From contig JAHJSB010000063.1 in assembly GCA_018830285.1 (NCBI GenBank), positions 1-64,000 of the forward strand: a stretch of DNA of 64,000 nucleotides. The letters run 5' to 3'. The notes beneath the pieces are model-generated. The model was not told the DNA's origin. It ran no database searches and was given only the letters and a program-made list of their open reading frames with translations. The stretch is from Alphaproteobacteria bacterium (lineage in GTDB: Bacteria > Pseudomonadota > Alphaproteobacteria > Caulobacterales > Hyphomonadaceae). Position 1 is the stretch's first letter; each line of letters begins with the position of its first letter. A program made the translations under genes and the position numbers. Shown here in pieces: positions 1-6,893 of the stretch.

Positions 1-417
1 ATCGGCCGCGCCGCGCGCAATTCCGAGGCCCGCGTCGTCCTCTATGCCGACCGCATCACCGGCTCGATGGAGCGCGCCATGGAGGAAACCTCCCGCCGCC
101 GCGCCAAGCAGGAGGCGCACAACCTCGAACACGGCATCACGCCCACCACGATCATCCGCGGCGTGCAGGACATCCTTGGCGAACTCGGCGAGAAGCCCGG
201 CACCAAGTCCCGTGCCCGCCGCGACCGCGACAAGGGCCTCGCCGAAGAAAAAGCCTTGCCACTTGCCGGGGAACCGGGCCACAACCTCAAGTCAGTGATT
301 GCGGACACAGAAAAGCGGATGCGCGAAGCCGCCGCCAACCTGGAATTCGAACAGGCCGCCCAGCTCAGGGACGAGCTGAAGCGGCTGAGGGAACAAGATT
401 TGGGGTTGAATTTGTAG
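1..417 (+). CDS. uvrB: UvrABC excinuclease subunit B, C-terminal part (5' end outside window)
   Basis: This is the C-terminal part of UvrB, the helicase-like damage-verification subunit of nucleotide excision repair, which works in the cytoplasm with UvrA and UvrC. The visible 138 residues begin inside the end of helicase motif VI (IGRAARNSEARV) and run through the family-typical stretch DRITGSMERAMEETSRRR. They end with a UVR domain (AAQLRDELKRLREQD) that contacts UvrC. The frame is open from base 1, so the gene enters from the left edge. It stops at 417, immediately inside a palindromic repeat that also supplies the end of the convergent small gene. The identification is secure; only the 5' truncation by the window limits it. 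Confidence 0.95.
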   Translation: MGRAARNSEARVVLYADRITGSMERAMEETSRRRAKQEAHNLEHGITPTTIIRGVQDILGELGEKPGTKSRARRDRDKGLAEEKALPLAGEPGHNLKSVIADTEKRMREAAANLEFEQAAQLRDELKRLREQDLGLNL

Positions 418-444
418 GGTGCATTAAGCGAAGCGCAATGCACC
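417..444. repeat. Short palindromic repeat (GGTGCATT ... AATGCACC)
   Basis: The 8-bp arms GGTGCATT (418-425) and AATGCACC (437-444) are perfectly complementary and enclose 11 bases, giving a hairpin just after the uvrB stop. Elements of the form GGTGCATT-AGCG...-AATGCACC are known as dispersed extragenic palindromes in many bacteria. Here it also provides the last codons and TAA stop of the convergent minus-strand gene. It may act as a transcript-end hairpin, although no T-run follows. Confidence 0.6.
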
Positions 445-582
445 GCTCCGGCGGCTCCCCGGCGCATCGCGGCCTGCGGCCTCGTCGGCGAGCTCCTCTT
501 CCAGGCTGTCGGCCAGCGCGTCATGGCCCATGTCGCGCAGCCGCCGCACCGCCTCGCGGATCTTCTCGCGGAAGCCGTTCAT
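424..582 (-). CDS. Small hypothetical protein, 52 residues, coupled to the gene upstream
   Basis: I do not recognise this protein. It begins MNGFREKIREAVRRLRDMGH and is charged and predicted helical, with no signal peptide or membrane segment. Its ATG (582-580) overlaps the TGA of the preceding small gene as ATGA, which points to translational coupling and a two-gene unit. The last residues, GALRFA plus the stop, are encoded by the palindromic repeat at 417-444, so the present C-terminus probably arose by reading into a repeat. It could be an ancillary helical partner of its neighbour; no function is claimed. Confidence 0.5.
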   Translation of the reverse strand: MNGFREKIREAVRRLRDMGHDALADSLEEELADEAAGRDAPGSRRSGALRFA

Positions 583-869
583 GCCAGGCTGAGCAGGCGC
601 CGCGCCCTGCGCATGTCGGCCTCGGCTTCCGGGATGTGGCCGGCATCCAGCAGCGCGCCGACGCGGGCGCGGGCCAAGTCCACTTCGCGCTTCACCGGCG
701 AGGCGCCGGCGTCCAGCCCGGCCTCGCGCACCATGTCTTCCGCCTCCCGGCGCACCCGGTCGGCCGCTGTCTCCGCCGCGGCCGCCGCTGCGGCCCGCGC
801 CAGCTGCCTCAGGGCGGAAAGCGTACGGGCACGGCGGCGGTAACGGCGGGGGCGGGCAATCTCTGTCAT
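579..869 (-). CDS. Small hypothetical helical protein, 96 residues
   Basis: I do not recognise this protein. It starts MTEIARPRRYRRRARTLSAL, with a very basic N-terminus. An alanine-rich helix and a long charged helix follow, ending in DMRRARRLLSLA. There is no signal peptide and no cysteine. The ATG at 869 was preferred to one at 944 because the intervening residues are atypical (RRFSDRRAGG). It is translationally coupled (ATGA) to the 52-residue gene downstream on the same strand and converges on uvrB. The basic N-terminus might bind nucleic acid, but that is only a composition-based guess. Confidence 0.5.
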   Translation of the reverse strand: MTEIARPRRYRRRARTLSALRQLARAAAAAAAETAADRVRREAEDMVREAGLDAGASPVKREVDLARARVGALLDAGHIPEAEADMRRARRLLSLA

Positions 870-1179
870 GGCCGGGAGTATAAGCCCACCGGCCCTGCGG
901 TCGGAAAAGCGGCGCTCTGTCCCGCACCCTTCCCCGCGCACCACCGCCTCCGCATCCCCGGCGCAGGCCGGGGTCTCAGGCGGCAGGAGACCGGTTGATT
1001 AGGCAGGAGACCCCGGCGTGCGCCGGGGATACGGACCTGTCTTGCCCCCCCTTCCGTGCACACACCATCCCCTCCGGGGGCCCATCGGGCACCGTCCGGG
1101 CATCTGTTCGTGCTTCGTATGCGTGTGCAGTGCAGCAATCTCACGGCCGTCGCAAAACTGTGGAATTCCTCCCCCTCGG
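870..1179. other. Intergenic stretch with a palindromic-repeat doublet
   Basis: No convincing gene lies here. The stretch carries the leader of the small minus-strand operon and, at 954-1031, two inverted copies of a GC-rich palindrome (separate entry). Possible frames on either strand lack a ribosome site and protein-like composition. The right end runs into the structured non-coding region that begins near 1180. Confidence 0.5.
954..1031. repeat. REP-like doublet of GC-rich palindromes in inverted orientation
   Basis: Two hairpins match each other in inverted orientation: CCCCGGC-GCAG-GCCGGGG (956-973), followed by TCTC, and CCCCGGC-GTGC-GCCGGGG (1011-1028), preceded by GAGA. Reverse-complementing one gives nearly the other, including the flanking GAGA/TCTC and AT. 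Two facing palindromes separated by about 40 bp are typical of REP/BIME-type elements. No REP-associated (RAYT) transposase is present in the window. Confidence 0.65.
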
Positions 1180-1716
1180 CGCGAAAAAATTATGGAGAGG
1201 GACTCGACTCAGGCGAGTTTTGGTGAGATCGTTTCGGTAAGCCAACGACCTCGGCGCGGGAGCACAATCCGCGACAGAACGATGGCCCAGCACATCGCAC
1301 CCGGTGATCCCGGGCCAATAGTCAAATCGTGAGAACGGTGGAAACGAAGGGCAAGGGTCAGGCATCGGGACAAAGCCAGGCGATGTCCATCTTTGGGGGA
1401 GCTAGACCCCTGGATTTGGTGCCCTATGCCGCGACCGGGGCGCGATCCGAAACGCGGTAACCAAAGGACTATCCCTCGGGATATCCGGCGGTTAGGCCAG
1501 AACTTTGCCCCTGGGTGATGACTGGCCGAGGTGATGGTCTGGGCGCTCTCCGGAGCGACCTGCCGGAGCCCGGGCAACGAAGGAACCGCTCAAACGGAAC
1601 CGACAGAGCCCCGTGTCAGCCGATGACCGACGACGAGTGCTAGCACATAGTCTCGGTAGTCTGATTCGATGACGCAGGAAAGGCGCGTGCCCTCGGGACC
1701 GCGCCTTTTTTGCTGT
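1180..1716 (+). ncRNA. Candidate structured non-coding RNA of unknown family
   Basis: About 500 bases with lower GC than the neighbouring genes and no protein-like frame, ending in a strong rho-independent terminator (1680-1710), which sets the strand. Many local stems are visible: ACTCG/CGAGT (1202-1218), GAG.TCGTT/AACGA.CTC (1225-1252), TGGCCC/GGGCCA (1283-1317), TATCC-CTCG-GGATA (1470-1483), CGCTC-TCCG-GAGCG (1544-1557), and TTGCCC..GGG/CCC-GGGCAA (1505-1577) enclosing the previous one. I checked by eye for tmRNA, RNase P, SRP and group I intron signatures and found none convincing. It could also be a long leader of the thioesterase gene, but the terminator sits upstream of that gene. The 5' end is not resolved. 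Confidence 0.45.
1680..1710 (+). terminator. Rho-independent terminator closing the candidate ncRNA
   Basis: The arms AAGGCGCG (1680-1687) and CGCGCCTT (1700-1707) enclose a 12-base loop with an inner CCC/GGG pairing and are followed by a run of T. It lies 36 bp before the thioesterase start, so a transcript from the left ends here. Confidence 0.8.
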
Positions 1717-1745
1717 CTGGAACATGCCGCCGCCGGAGCCTGCCC

Positions 1746-2183
1746 ATGACCTACCGCCTTCCCGAAGACCAGCTGGATCCCGCCGCCTTCACGGCGCGTG
1801 GCGAAGGCAAGCTGCCCGGCCATCTCGGCATCATCGTCACCACGCTGGAACGCCATCTCGTCGAAGGCCATTTCGAGATTGCCGCCACCCATCATGCGCC
1901 CAACGGCTTCCTCCATGCTGGCGGCCTCGTCACCCTCGCCGACACGCTCTGCGGCTATGGCACAATGGCCAACCTGCCGGAGGGCGCGACAGGTTTCACC
2001 ACGATCGAGCTGAAATCCAACTTCTTCGCCACCGCCCTCGAGGGCCGCGTCCAGGCCCGCGCCACGCCTGTCCATACCGGCAGCACGACACAGGTCTGGG
2101 ATTGCGAAATCACGCATATGGCCACCGGCAAACGCATGGCCCTTTTCCGCTGCAGCCAGCTGGTGCTCCGCCCTAAAGGCTGA
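1746..2183 (+). CDS. PaaI-family hotdog-fold thioesterase
   Basis: A cytoplasmic acyl-CoA thioesterase-like protein of 145 residues, the usual length for a single hotdog domain. The motif HHAPNGFLHAGGLVTLADT (about residues 49-67) matches the family pattern in which the N/H-G-x-x-H-G-G segment caps the central helix and carries the catalytic residues. The stretch TTIELKSNFFATALEG is the typical second strand pair. The ATG at 1746 is preferred to one at 1710, which lies over the terminator tail. The gene is monocistronic and convergent with the antiporter gene; the two ends overlap by 11 bp. The acyl substrate cannot be told from the sequence. Confidence 0.85.
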   Translation: MTYRLPEDQLDPAAFTARGEGKLPGHLGIIVTTLERHLVEGHFEIAATHHAPNGFLHAGGLVTLADTLCGYGTMANLPEGATGFTTIELKSNFFATALEGRVQARATPVHTGSTTQVWDCEITHMATGKRMALFRCSQLVLRPKG

Positions 2184-3534
2184 CCCACACGCCCGCCGCG
2201 AGGTACATCACCACCGCGATCCCGCCCGCGACCAGCGCATAGGGCAGCTGCGTGCGCACATGCTCGATATGGTCACAGCCCGCCGCCAGCGAGGCGATGA
2301 TCGTCGTGTCGGAGATTGGCGAGCAATGGTCGCCGAACACGCCGCCGCCCAGCACCGCCGCCAGCGCCAGCGACGGCGGGATCCCCAGCGCCACCGCCAG
2401 CGGCATCGCAATCGGGATCATGATGCCATAGGTGCCCCAGCTCGTTCCGGTCATGAACGCCGTCACCCCCGCCACCACGAACACCACGGCCGGCACGATG
2501 ATCGGCGAGACAAAGGCGGCTGCGACACTCGCCATGAACGTCCCTGTCCCGAGGACGCGCAGGCTGTCGCCCAGTGCTATCGACAGGAACAGGATGGCGA
2601 CAACCGGAACCATTTCCGCGATCCCGGCAAAGCCGCGCGCCTGCAGCTCGCCCTTGCCGAAGGCCCGGCCCGCGACCAGCACGACGCCCGCCACGAGCAT
2701 TGCCAGGCACACCGCCCAGAGGATCGACTGGCTGCCATTGCCGGCCAGGATATTGCCGCCGCCGGTCCACGCCATGAAGCCCAGCGAGGCGCCGATCATA
2801 GTGAGGAGCGGCAGCCACATGTAGATCGACCGCGTCGGCGCCACGGTTTCCTCGTCTTCTGCCAGCACGTCCCGGTCCAGCCCCGCCGTCTTCATCGGCC
2901 CGAACACCCGGCCCGTGAACACCGTCATGTAGACCCCCGCCAGCGTCAGCAGCGCATAAAAATTCCACGGAATTGTCCCGGCCACGACGCCAATCGGGCT
3001 GGCAAAGCCGTAGGGTTCGACAAGGCCCAGCGCATAGGCGCCCCAGCCGTTCAGCAGGATCAGCGCGCTGACCGGCGCTGACGTGGAGTCGATGATATAG
3101 GCCAGCCGTTCGCGGCTGAGGCCATGCGCGTCGAACAGGCGCTGGCCCAGCACGCCGCTGCTCAGCAGGCTGACATTGGTTTCCACGAAGATCGCCGTGC
3201 CCGCCAGCGCCGGCGCCAGCGCCGCCCGCCGCGGCGTCGAGACGAGGCCGCGTTTCATCAGGCCGCTCACCACGGCTTCCACGCCGCCGCTGTCGCGCAT
3301 CCACGCGATCAGCGCGCCGATCAGCAGGCAGAAAAGCAGGACACGCGCATTGCCTTCGCTCGCGAAAACCGCCGCCGCCCGGTCAATGGCGCCCAGCGCC
3401 CCCATGCCCGGATGAAACCCCGAAATCAGCGTCTCCGAAGCCAGCAGCGCCAACCCCAGCGCCGCATAGACGTTGCGTGTCAGCATGGCGACGACGATCG
3501 CCAGCACCGGCGGCAGTACAGTCAGGATGTCCAG
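2173..3534 (-). CDS. NhaC-type Na+/H+ antiporter family protein (probable CTG start)
   Basis: An inner-membrane secondary transporter of the Na_H_antiporter (NhaC-like) family, 453 residues with about a dozen hydrophobic segments. Family-typical motifs are seen: an N-terminal ILTVLPPVLAIVVAMLTRNV, a central FVETNVSLLSSG, SAPVSALILLNGWG, and near the C-terminus TGTSWGTYG and GDHCSPISDT. No ATG precedes the conserved N-terminus without a long implausible Arg/Pro-rich extension. A GGGAGG ribosome site lies 7 bases before an in-frame CTG at 3534-3532, exactly where family members begin (LDILTVLPP), so CTG is the likely start. The transported substrate may be Na+/H+ or an organic acid; the family is mixed. 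Confidence 0.8.
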   Translation of the reverse strand: MDILTVLPPVLAIVVAMLTRNVYAALGLALLASETLISGFHPGMGALGAIDRAAAVFASEGNARVLLFCLLIGALIAWMRDSGGVEAVVSGLMKRGLVSTPRRAALAPALAGTAIFVETNVSLLSSGVLGQRLFDAHGLSRERLAYIIDSTSAPVSALILLNGWGAYALGLVEPYGFASPIGVVAGTIPWNFYALLTLAGVYMTVFTGRVFGPMKTAGLDRDVLAEDEETVAPTRSIYMWLPLLTMIGASLGFMAWTGGGNILAGNGSQSILWAVCLAMLVAGVVLVAGRAFGKGELQARGFAGIAEMVPVVAILFLSIALGDSLRVLGTGTFMASVAAAFVSPIIVPAVVFVVAGVTAFMTGTSWGTYGIMIPIAMPLAVALGIPPSLALAAVLGGGVFGDHCSPISDTTIIASLAAGCDHIEHVRTQLPYALVAGGIAVVMYLAAGVWVSL

Positions 3535-3716
3535 GGCCCAGCCTCCCGTTTCACAAGGCGCCCACCTAAGCCCATTCGCGGCCGGATGCCCAGCGCCCTT
3601 CCCGGCCAAATCCCGCGCGAAACGCCCGAATGCATCAAATTTGATCGGTATATAGCCTTTTTTTTTAAGGTTTTTCCGGCAGGATCGTCGGACTACAGCA
3701 CGACAGGGTGAAATGG

Positions 3717-4457
3717 ATGGACCAGCGCAAACTCGAACGGGATTTCTGGGCCGAACAGATCCGGCTGGCCCTGTCGGTCGTCGCCGCGGCCATCGCGGTC
3801 GCCATGTCGGTGACATGGTTCACGACCATGGATCTCGACGCGCATGCGCGCAACCATGCGATGGCGCTCTCCTTCTGCCTGCCCATCGCCATCGTGCCGA
3901 TTTCCCAGGCCATGGCCATCCGGCTCCGCCTGCGCCTGCTGCGCCTCCACCTAAAGTTCCGCAAGCTCGCCAATAGCGACGACCTGACCGGCCTCGCGAA
4001 CCGCCGCAGCTTCACCCAGCAGGGCGCCGCGCGCCTGGCCGCATCTGGCCGGGACGACACGCAGTGCGGCCTCATCGCGGTCGATATCGACTGGTTCAAG
4101 CGCATCAATGACCGCCACGGCCATGAAGCGGGCGACGAGGTCCTCTGCCACATTGCGCAGACCCTCATCCATGCCGCCCCGCATGATGCCTTCGTGGCGC
4201 GAATCGGCGGCGAGGAATTCACCATCATGCATGACGTCGCCAGCGAGCTGGATCTCAGCCGCATCGCCGAAGCCCTGCGCAAGGCCACCGAATCCACGCG
4301 GTATTCCTATCGCGGCGAGCAGATCCACGTCACGATCAGCCTCGGCCTCACCCTGGCCCGTCCGACCGACACGCTCTCCAGCCTCCTGTCGCGAGCCGAC
4401 CGGGCGCTCTATGACGCCAAGAACCACGGACGCAACCAAGTCGCGCGCGCCGCCTGA
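3717..4457 (+). CDS. GGDEF-domain diguanylate cyclase with membrane anchor
   Basis: This protein probably makes cyclic-di-GMP from two GTP at the inner membrane. Residues 1-70 hold two hydrophobic helices (about 16-34 and 49-66). The GGDEF domain runs from about residue 85 (SDDLTGLANRRSF) to the end, with metal/GTP site residues in VDIDWFKRINDRHGHEAGD and the active-site motif GGEEF at 164-168, so it should be catalytically active. No RxxD inhibitory site stands five residues before the motif, so product inhibition may be absent. The start is taken at 3717, where AGGGTG lies at proper spacing; a GTG at 3708 would add three residues. It is divergent from the antiporter gene. Confidence 0.88.
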   Translation: MDQRKLERDFWAEQIRLALSVVAAAIAVAMSVTWFTTMDLDAHARNHAMALSFCLPIAIVPISQAMAIRLRLRLLRLHLKFRKLANSDDLTGLANRRSFTQQGAARLAASGRDDTQCGLIAVDIDWFKRINDRHGHEAGDEVLCHIAQTLIHAAPHDAFVARIGGEEFTIMHDVASELDLSRIAEALRKATESTRYSYRGEQIHVTISLGLTLARPTDTLSSLLSRADRALYDAKNHGRNQVARAA

Positions 4458-4470
4458 CGCCCGCCCAAAA

Positions 4471-4500
4471 AAAAGCCCCGGCTTTCGCCGGGGCCTTCAT
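4471..4500 (-). terminator. Terminator, mainly for the minus-strand EF-hand gene
   Basis: GCCCCGGC (4475-4482) and GCCGGGGC (4487-4494) form a perfect 8-bp stem with a TTTC loop. On the minus strand the stem is followed by eight T, so it ends the EF-hand gene; on the plus strand it may help terminate the diguanylate cyclase transcript. Confidence 0.85.
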
Positions 4501-4535
4501 ATCTCCGGAAGCGGAAGGGGGATGACGCTCCGGAC

Positions 4536-4844
4536 CTACTGTTCGTCTGTCATGGCCGTGCCGACGGCCGCATCGGGCGTTTCGACCGTCACGCTGCCAT
4601 AGCTGTCAGAGCTCGCCTTCTGCCAGGCCGAAAATTCGGCGTCCGACAGTTTGGCATCGCCATTGACGTCCCAGTCGGCATAGGATTCCGCCGTCACGTC
4701 GGGATGGTGCAGCCTCACCTCTTCGATCGACACAAAGCCGTCGGCGTTCAGGTCGATTTCGGCCAGCGTCATGTTTTCGCCGGTAAGGGTGGGCGCTGCC
4801 ATCAGGGTGGCAATGGCTGCGAATGCGAATGTTGGTTTCATCAT
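4536..4844 (-). CDS. Secreted EF-hand calcium-binding protein
   Basis: A 102-residue protein with a signal peptide (MMKPTFAFAAIATLMAAPTL) and two EF-hand loops: DLNADGFVSIEE and DVNGDAKLSDAE, both with Asp/Asn at positions 1, 3 and 5 and Glu at 12. It is likely periplasmic and Ca2+-binding. The C-terminal tail is acidic and Thr/Ser-rich. Of two adjacent ATG codons, the one at 4844 is chosen because GGAG lies five bases upstream. It stands alone between two terminators. Its role is unknown; small EF-hand proteins of this kind are common in alphaproteobacteria. Confidence 0.8.
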   Translation of the reverse strand: MMKPTFAFAAIATLMAAPTLTGENMTLAEIDLNADGFVSIEEVRLHHPDVTAESYADWDVNGDAKLSDAEFSAWQKASSDSYGSVTVETPDAAVGTAMTDEQ

Positions 4845-4983
4845 ATCTACTCCATTTGTCGTCCTGCCGGTTGGGCGCTTGCCCGGTGCAGGCGACAGAC
4901 TAAGCGCCGTCCTGCCCCCCCGTTCCCAACCTGTCTGAATGCTAAGACTCCGGGCCAAATTGTGGCGAAACATTCGGTCCACG

Positions 4984-5017
4984 AAAAAGCCGCCTGCAAA
5001 CACATGCAGGCGGCTTT
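4984..5017 (-). terminator. Terminator of the 5067-5663 lipoprotein gene
   Basis: AAAGCCGCCTGC (4986-4997) and GCAGGCGGCTTT (5006-5017) pair perfectly over 12 bp with an 8-base loop. Read on the minus strand it ends in TTTTT, 50 bp after the lipoprotein stop. Confidence 0.85.
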
Positions 5018-5066
5018 CTTCCCACTCCCCCCGGAGAATCCCCCCCAGTTTCGGTAGAAGTCTTTG

Positions 5067-5663
5067 CTAGAAGCTCAGCGGCGAGTCTTCCGGTGTATCG
5101 GGCTCTGCCTCAGGCTCGGGCATGTCCTCGACGATCGTGGCATCTTCAGGCTGTGGGGCGGCCGACGCCGTGTTGCAGCAGCGGACCTGCATCTCCAGGA
5201 CGCGCTCGTTGAAGCGGCACTTCTCGTTACTGATCTCGCGCAGGAAGGACAGGCCGCCCGCACGCTCGGTATAGCGCGTCTGGGTACAGCTGGTCAGCTC
5301 ATAGCCCGGGCGGCAGGTGCCGGTATCGGTCTTCCGCACGGTAAGCGTCTCACAGACCATTTCGTCAGTCTTAGCGAGCGCCGCATTGGCGCGCTGCATC
5401 GCTTCGTCAGCCGTGGCCTGTGCACGGGCAGCCGCATCAGAGGCGCTGTCGGCCACGCCACGCGCATCGGAAAGGCGCATGTCAGTGTCGGACAGTGCGG
5501 TCGTCTGGCCGTCGATTTCGACTTTCAGTCGGCAGACGTTTTCCTGCGATTTTTCAGGATTGGCGCAATAATCAGAGACGCTCATTTCCTGTGGGATCAG
5601 GTTCTGGCAGCCTGCCAGCGCCATGGCCAGCACCGTGCCGGCGGCGAGTTTTGCAATACGCAT
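5067..5663 (-). CDS. Hypothetical lipoprotein, cysteine-rich with a helical centre
   Basis: A 198-residue protein with a lipoprotein signal (MRIAKLAAGTVLAMALAGC, lipobox LAGC), so it is anchored in the envelope. The middle, about residues 70-115, is Ala/Asp-rich and looks coiled-coil (RGVADSASDAAARAQATADE). It is followed by a region with several cysteines (VCETL, GTCRPG, TSCTQT, KCRF, RCCNT), suggesting disulfides. The tail is Pro/Glu-rich. The ATG at 5663 has a GGAGG site five bases upstream. I do not recognise the family. Confidence 0.75.
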   Translation of the reverse strand: MRIAKLAAGTVLAMALAGCQNLIPQEMSVSDYCANPEKSQENVCRLKVEIDGQTTALSDTDMRLSDARGVADSASDAAARAQATADEAMQRANAALAKTDEMVCETLTVRKTDTGTCRPGYELTSCTQTRYTERAGGLSFLREISNEKCRFNERVLEMQVRCCNTASAAPQPEDATIVEDMPEPEAEPDTPEDSPLSF

Positions 5664-5741
5664 AATATCCTCCGCGTGAGTTCGATGCGCATTAACCGCA
5701 CGGAACGCGGAAGGGTCAACGAGACTCACGCAATGCGGGAA

Positions 5742-6617
5742 TCAGGCCTTCAGCTTGTAGCCCGTCCGGAACATCCACCAGACCGCGCCAGTCGACAGCA
5801 CGGACAACACGCCTGTCACGATCACGCCAGTCACCACGGACGAATTCGCGACACCGATGAAACCATAGCGGAACCCGTCGATCATGTAGAAAAACGGATC
5901 CAGGTGCGCCAGCGTCAGGAACGGCTCTTTCATCACCTTGATGTCGTAAAATGTCCCCGACAGGAACGTCAGCGGCACGATGACGAAATTCGTCACGGCG
6001 GACAGGTGGTCGAACTTGTCGGCCCATATCCCGCCCATCGCGCCCAGCGCGCCGAGGATGATCGCCGCCGTCAGGCTGAACCAGACGATCGGCCAGACGT
6101 GCACGACCGACAGGTCGGCCAGGCCGCTCAGCTGGATGCCTATCCCCGAGATCACAGCCACGATCACGCCGCGCGTGATTGCCCCGCCCAGGAAGCCTGC
6201 CGTCAGTTCCATCGGCGACAGCGGCGGCATCAGGAAATCGACATGGGTCGCGTTGAACTTGGCCTGCACCAGGCTCGAGCTCGTGTTCTGGAAGGCGTTC
6301 TGCAGGATCGCCATGATGATCAGGCCGGGCGCGAGGAAATCATTATAGTTCAGCCCGTCGAAATCGCCGGTCAGCCGGCCCCGGTCGCCGAACGCCAGCT
6401 TGAATACGGTCATGAACAGCAATGTCGTCACCACCGGCGCGAACACGGTCTGCATCCACACTTTCAGGAACCGGCCGATTTCTCGCTTGTACAGCGTCCA
6501 CAAGCCCAGCCCGTTCACCGCGCCATATTGCCGGATGACCCTGAAGCCGGATTCCGGACTGGAAGAAACGGTGGAATTCGTGCTAGCGGGTTTGGCGTCT
6601 GAGCTGATGTCTGTCAT
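5742..6617 (-). CDS. ABC-2 type transporter permease
   Basis: An inner-membrane permease subunit of 291 residues resembling the NodJ/YadH group. A cytoplasmic N-terminus leads into TLYKREIGRFLKVWMQTVFAP, then six hydrophobic segments with family-typical APGLIIMAILQNAFQNTSSSL and the final LDPFFYMIDGFRYGFIG. Such permeases pair with a separate ATPase to export polysaccharides, lipids or drugs. No ATPase gene adjoins it, so the partner must be elsewhere or shared. The ATG at 6617 precedes a polar Ser/Thr-rich tail. The substrate is not predictable. Confidence 0.85.
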   Translation of the reverse strand: MTDISSDAKPASTNSTVSSSPESGFRVIRQYGAVNGLGLWTLYKREIGRFLKVWMQTVFAPVVTTLLFMTVFKLAFGDRGRLTGDFDGLNYNDFLAPGLIIMAILQNAFQNTSSSLVQAKFNATHVDFLMPPLSPMELTAGFLGGAITRGVIVAVISGIGIQLSGLADLSVVHVWPIVWFSLTAAIILGALGAMGGIWADKFDHLSAVTNFVIVPLTFLSGTFYDIKVMKEPFLTLAHLDPFFYMIDGFRYGFIGVANSSVVTGVIVTGVLSVLSTGAVWWMFRTGYKLKA

Positions 6618-6893
6618 GCGGGTTATCTAATGTGCTATGCCCGCATGAGCGAGGGGCAAGACGCGACTTTTTTGCCTTTGCCCGAAAATTGGGCCCACCT
6701 GCTGAAAGTGCGACTCACAAGACACTACATATGGAAAGCCTGTGGAAAGCTAAGTCTGCATGTTGTGTTTCATTTCGGTCCTGATACGATATCTAGGTGC
6801 CGAGAGAGATAGCGCGTAACTGCTATCACAACATGTAGGGGCTGACGGGACCGTGTATGGGCCCCTGAACCTGGAGCTGGGAGACCTAAATCC
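6618..6893 (+). promoter_or_regulatory. gcrA upstream region with a GANTC site and a likely promoter
   Basis: The 276 bp between divergent genes contain a GANTC methylation site (GACTC, 6712-6716), a possible sigma70-type promoter TTGTGT (6763-6768) - N16 - TACGAT (6785-6790), and a short inverted repeat ATAGC/GCTAT near 6809-6826. In Caulobacter, CcrM methylates GANTC and GcrA reads this state, so a site here suggests cell-cycle control of gcrA; that is inference. A 60-codon frame at 6630-6812 looks non-coding. Confidence 0.45.

Noticed and set aside
981-995. B12-box-like GGCAGGAGACC near a repeat
   Set aside because: No other cobalamin riboswitch element is present; the match is part of the REP-like doublet.
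1209-1577. 122-codon minus-strand reading frame
   Set aside because: Arg/Ser/Pro-rich with no protein-like pattern; it lies over the structured non-coding region.
1180-1716. tmRNA, RNase P RNA, SRP RNA or group I intron
   Set aside because: No alanine-tag frame such as ANDN..., no GAGGAAAGUCC-type P4 core, no GGAA-loop SRP core, and only a weak ATAGTC/GGACTAT pairing for a group I P7 at the wrong distance.
2260-3081. Long plus-strand His/Arg-rich frame opposite the antiporter gene
   Set aside because: Shadow of a high-GC gene; the composition is that of an antisense frame.
6630-6812. 60-codon frame upstream of gcrA
   Set aside because: No ribosome site, composition not protein-like, and it overlaps the likely gcrA promoter.
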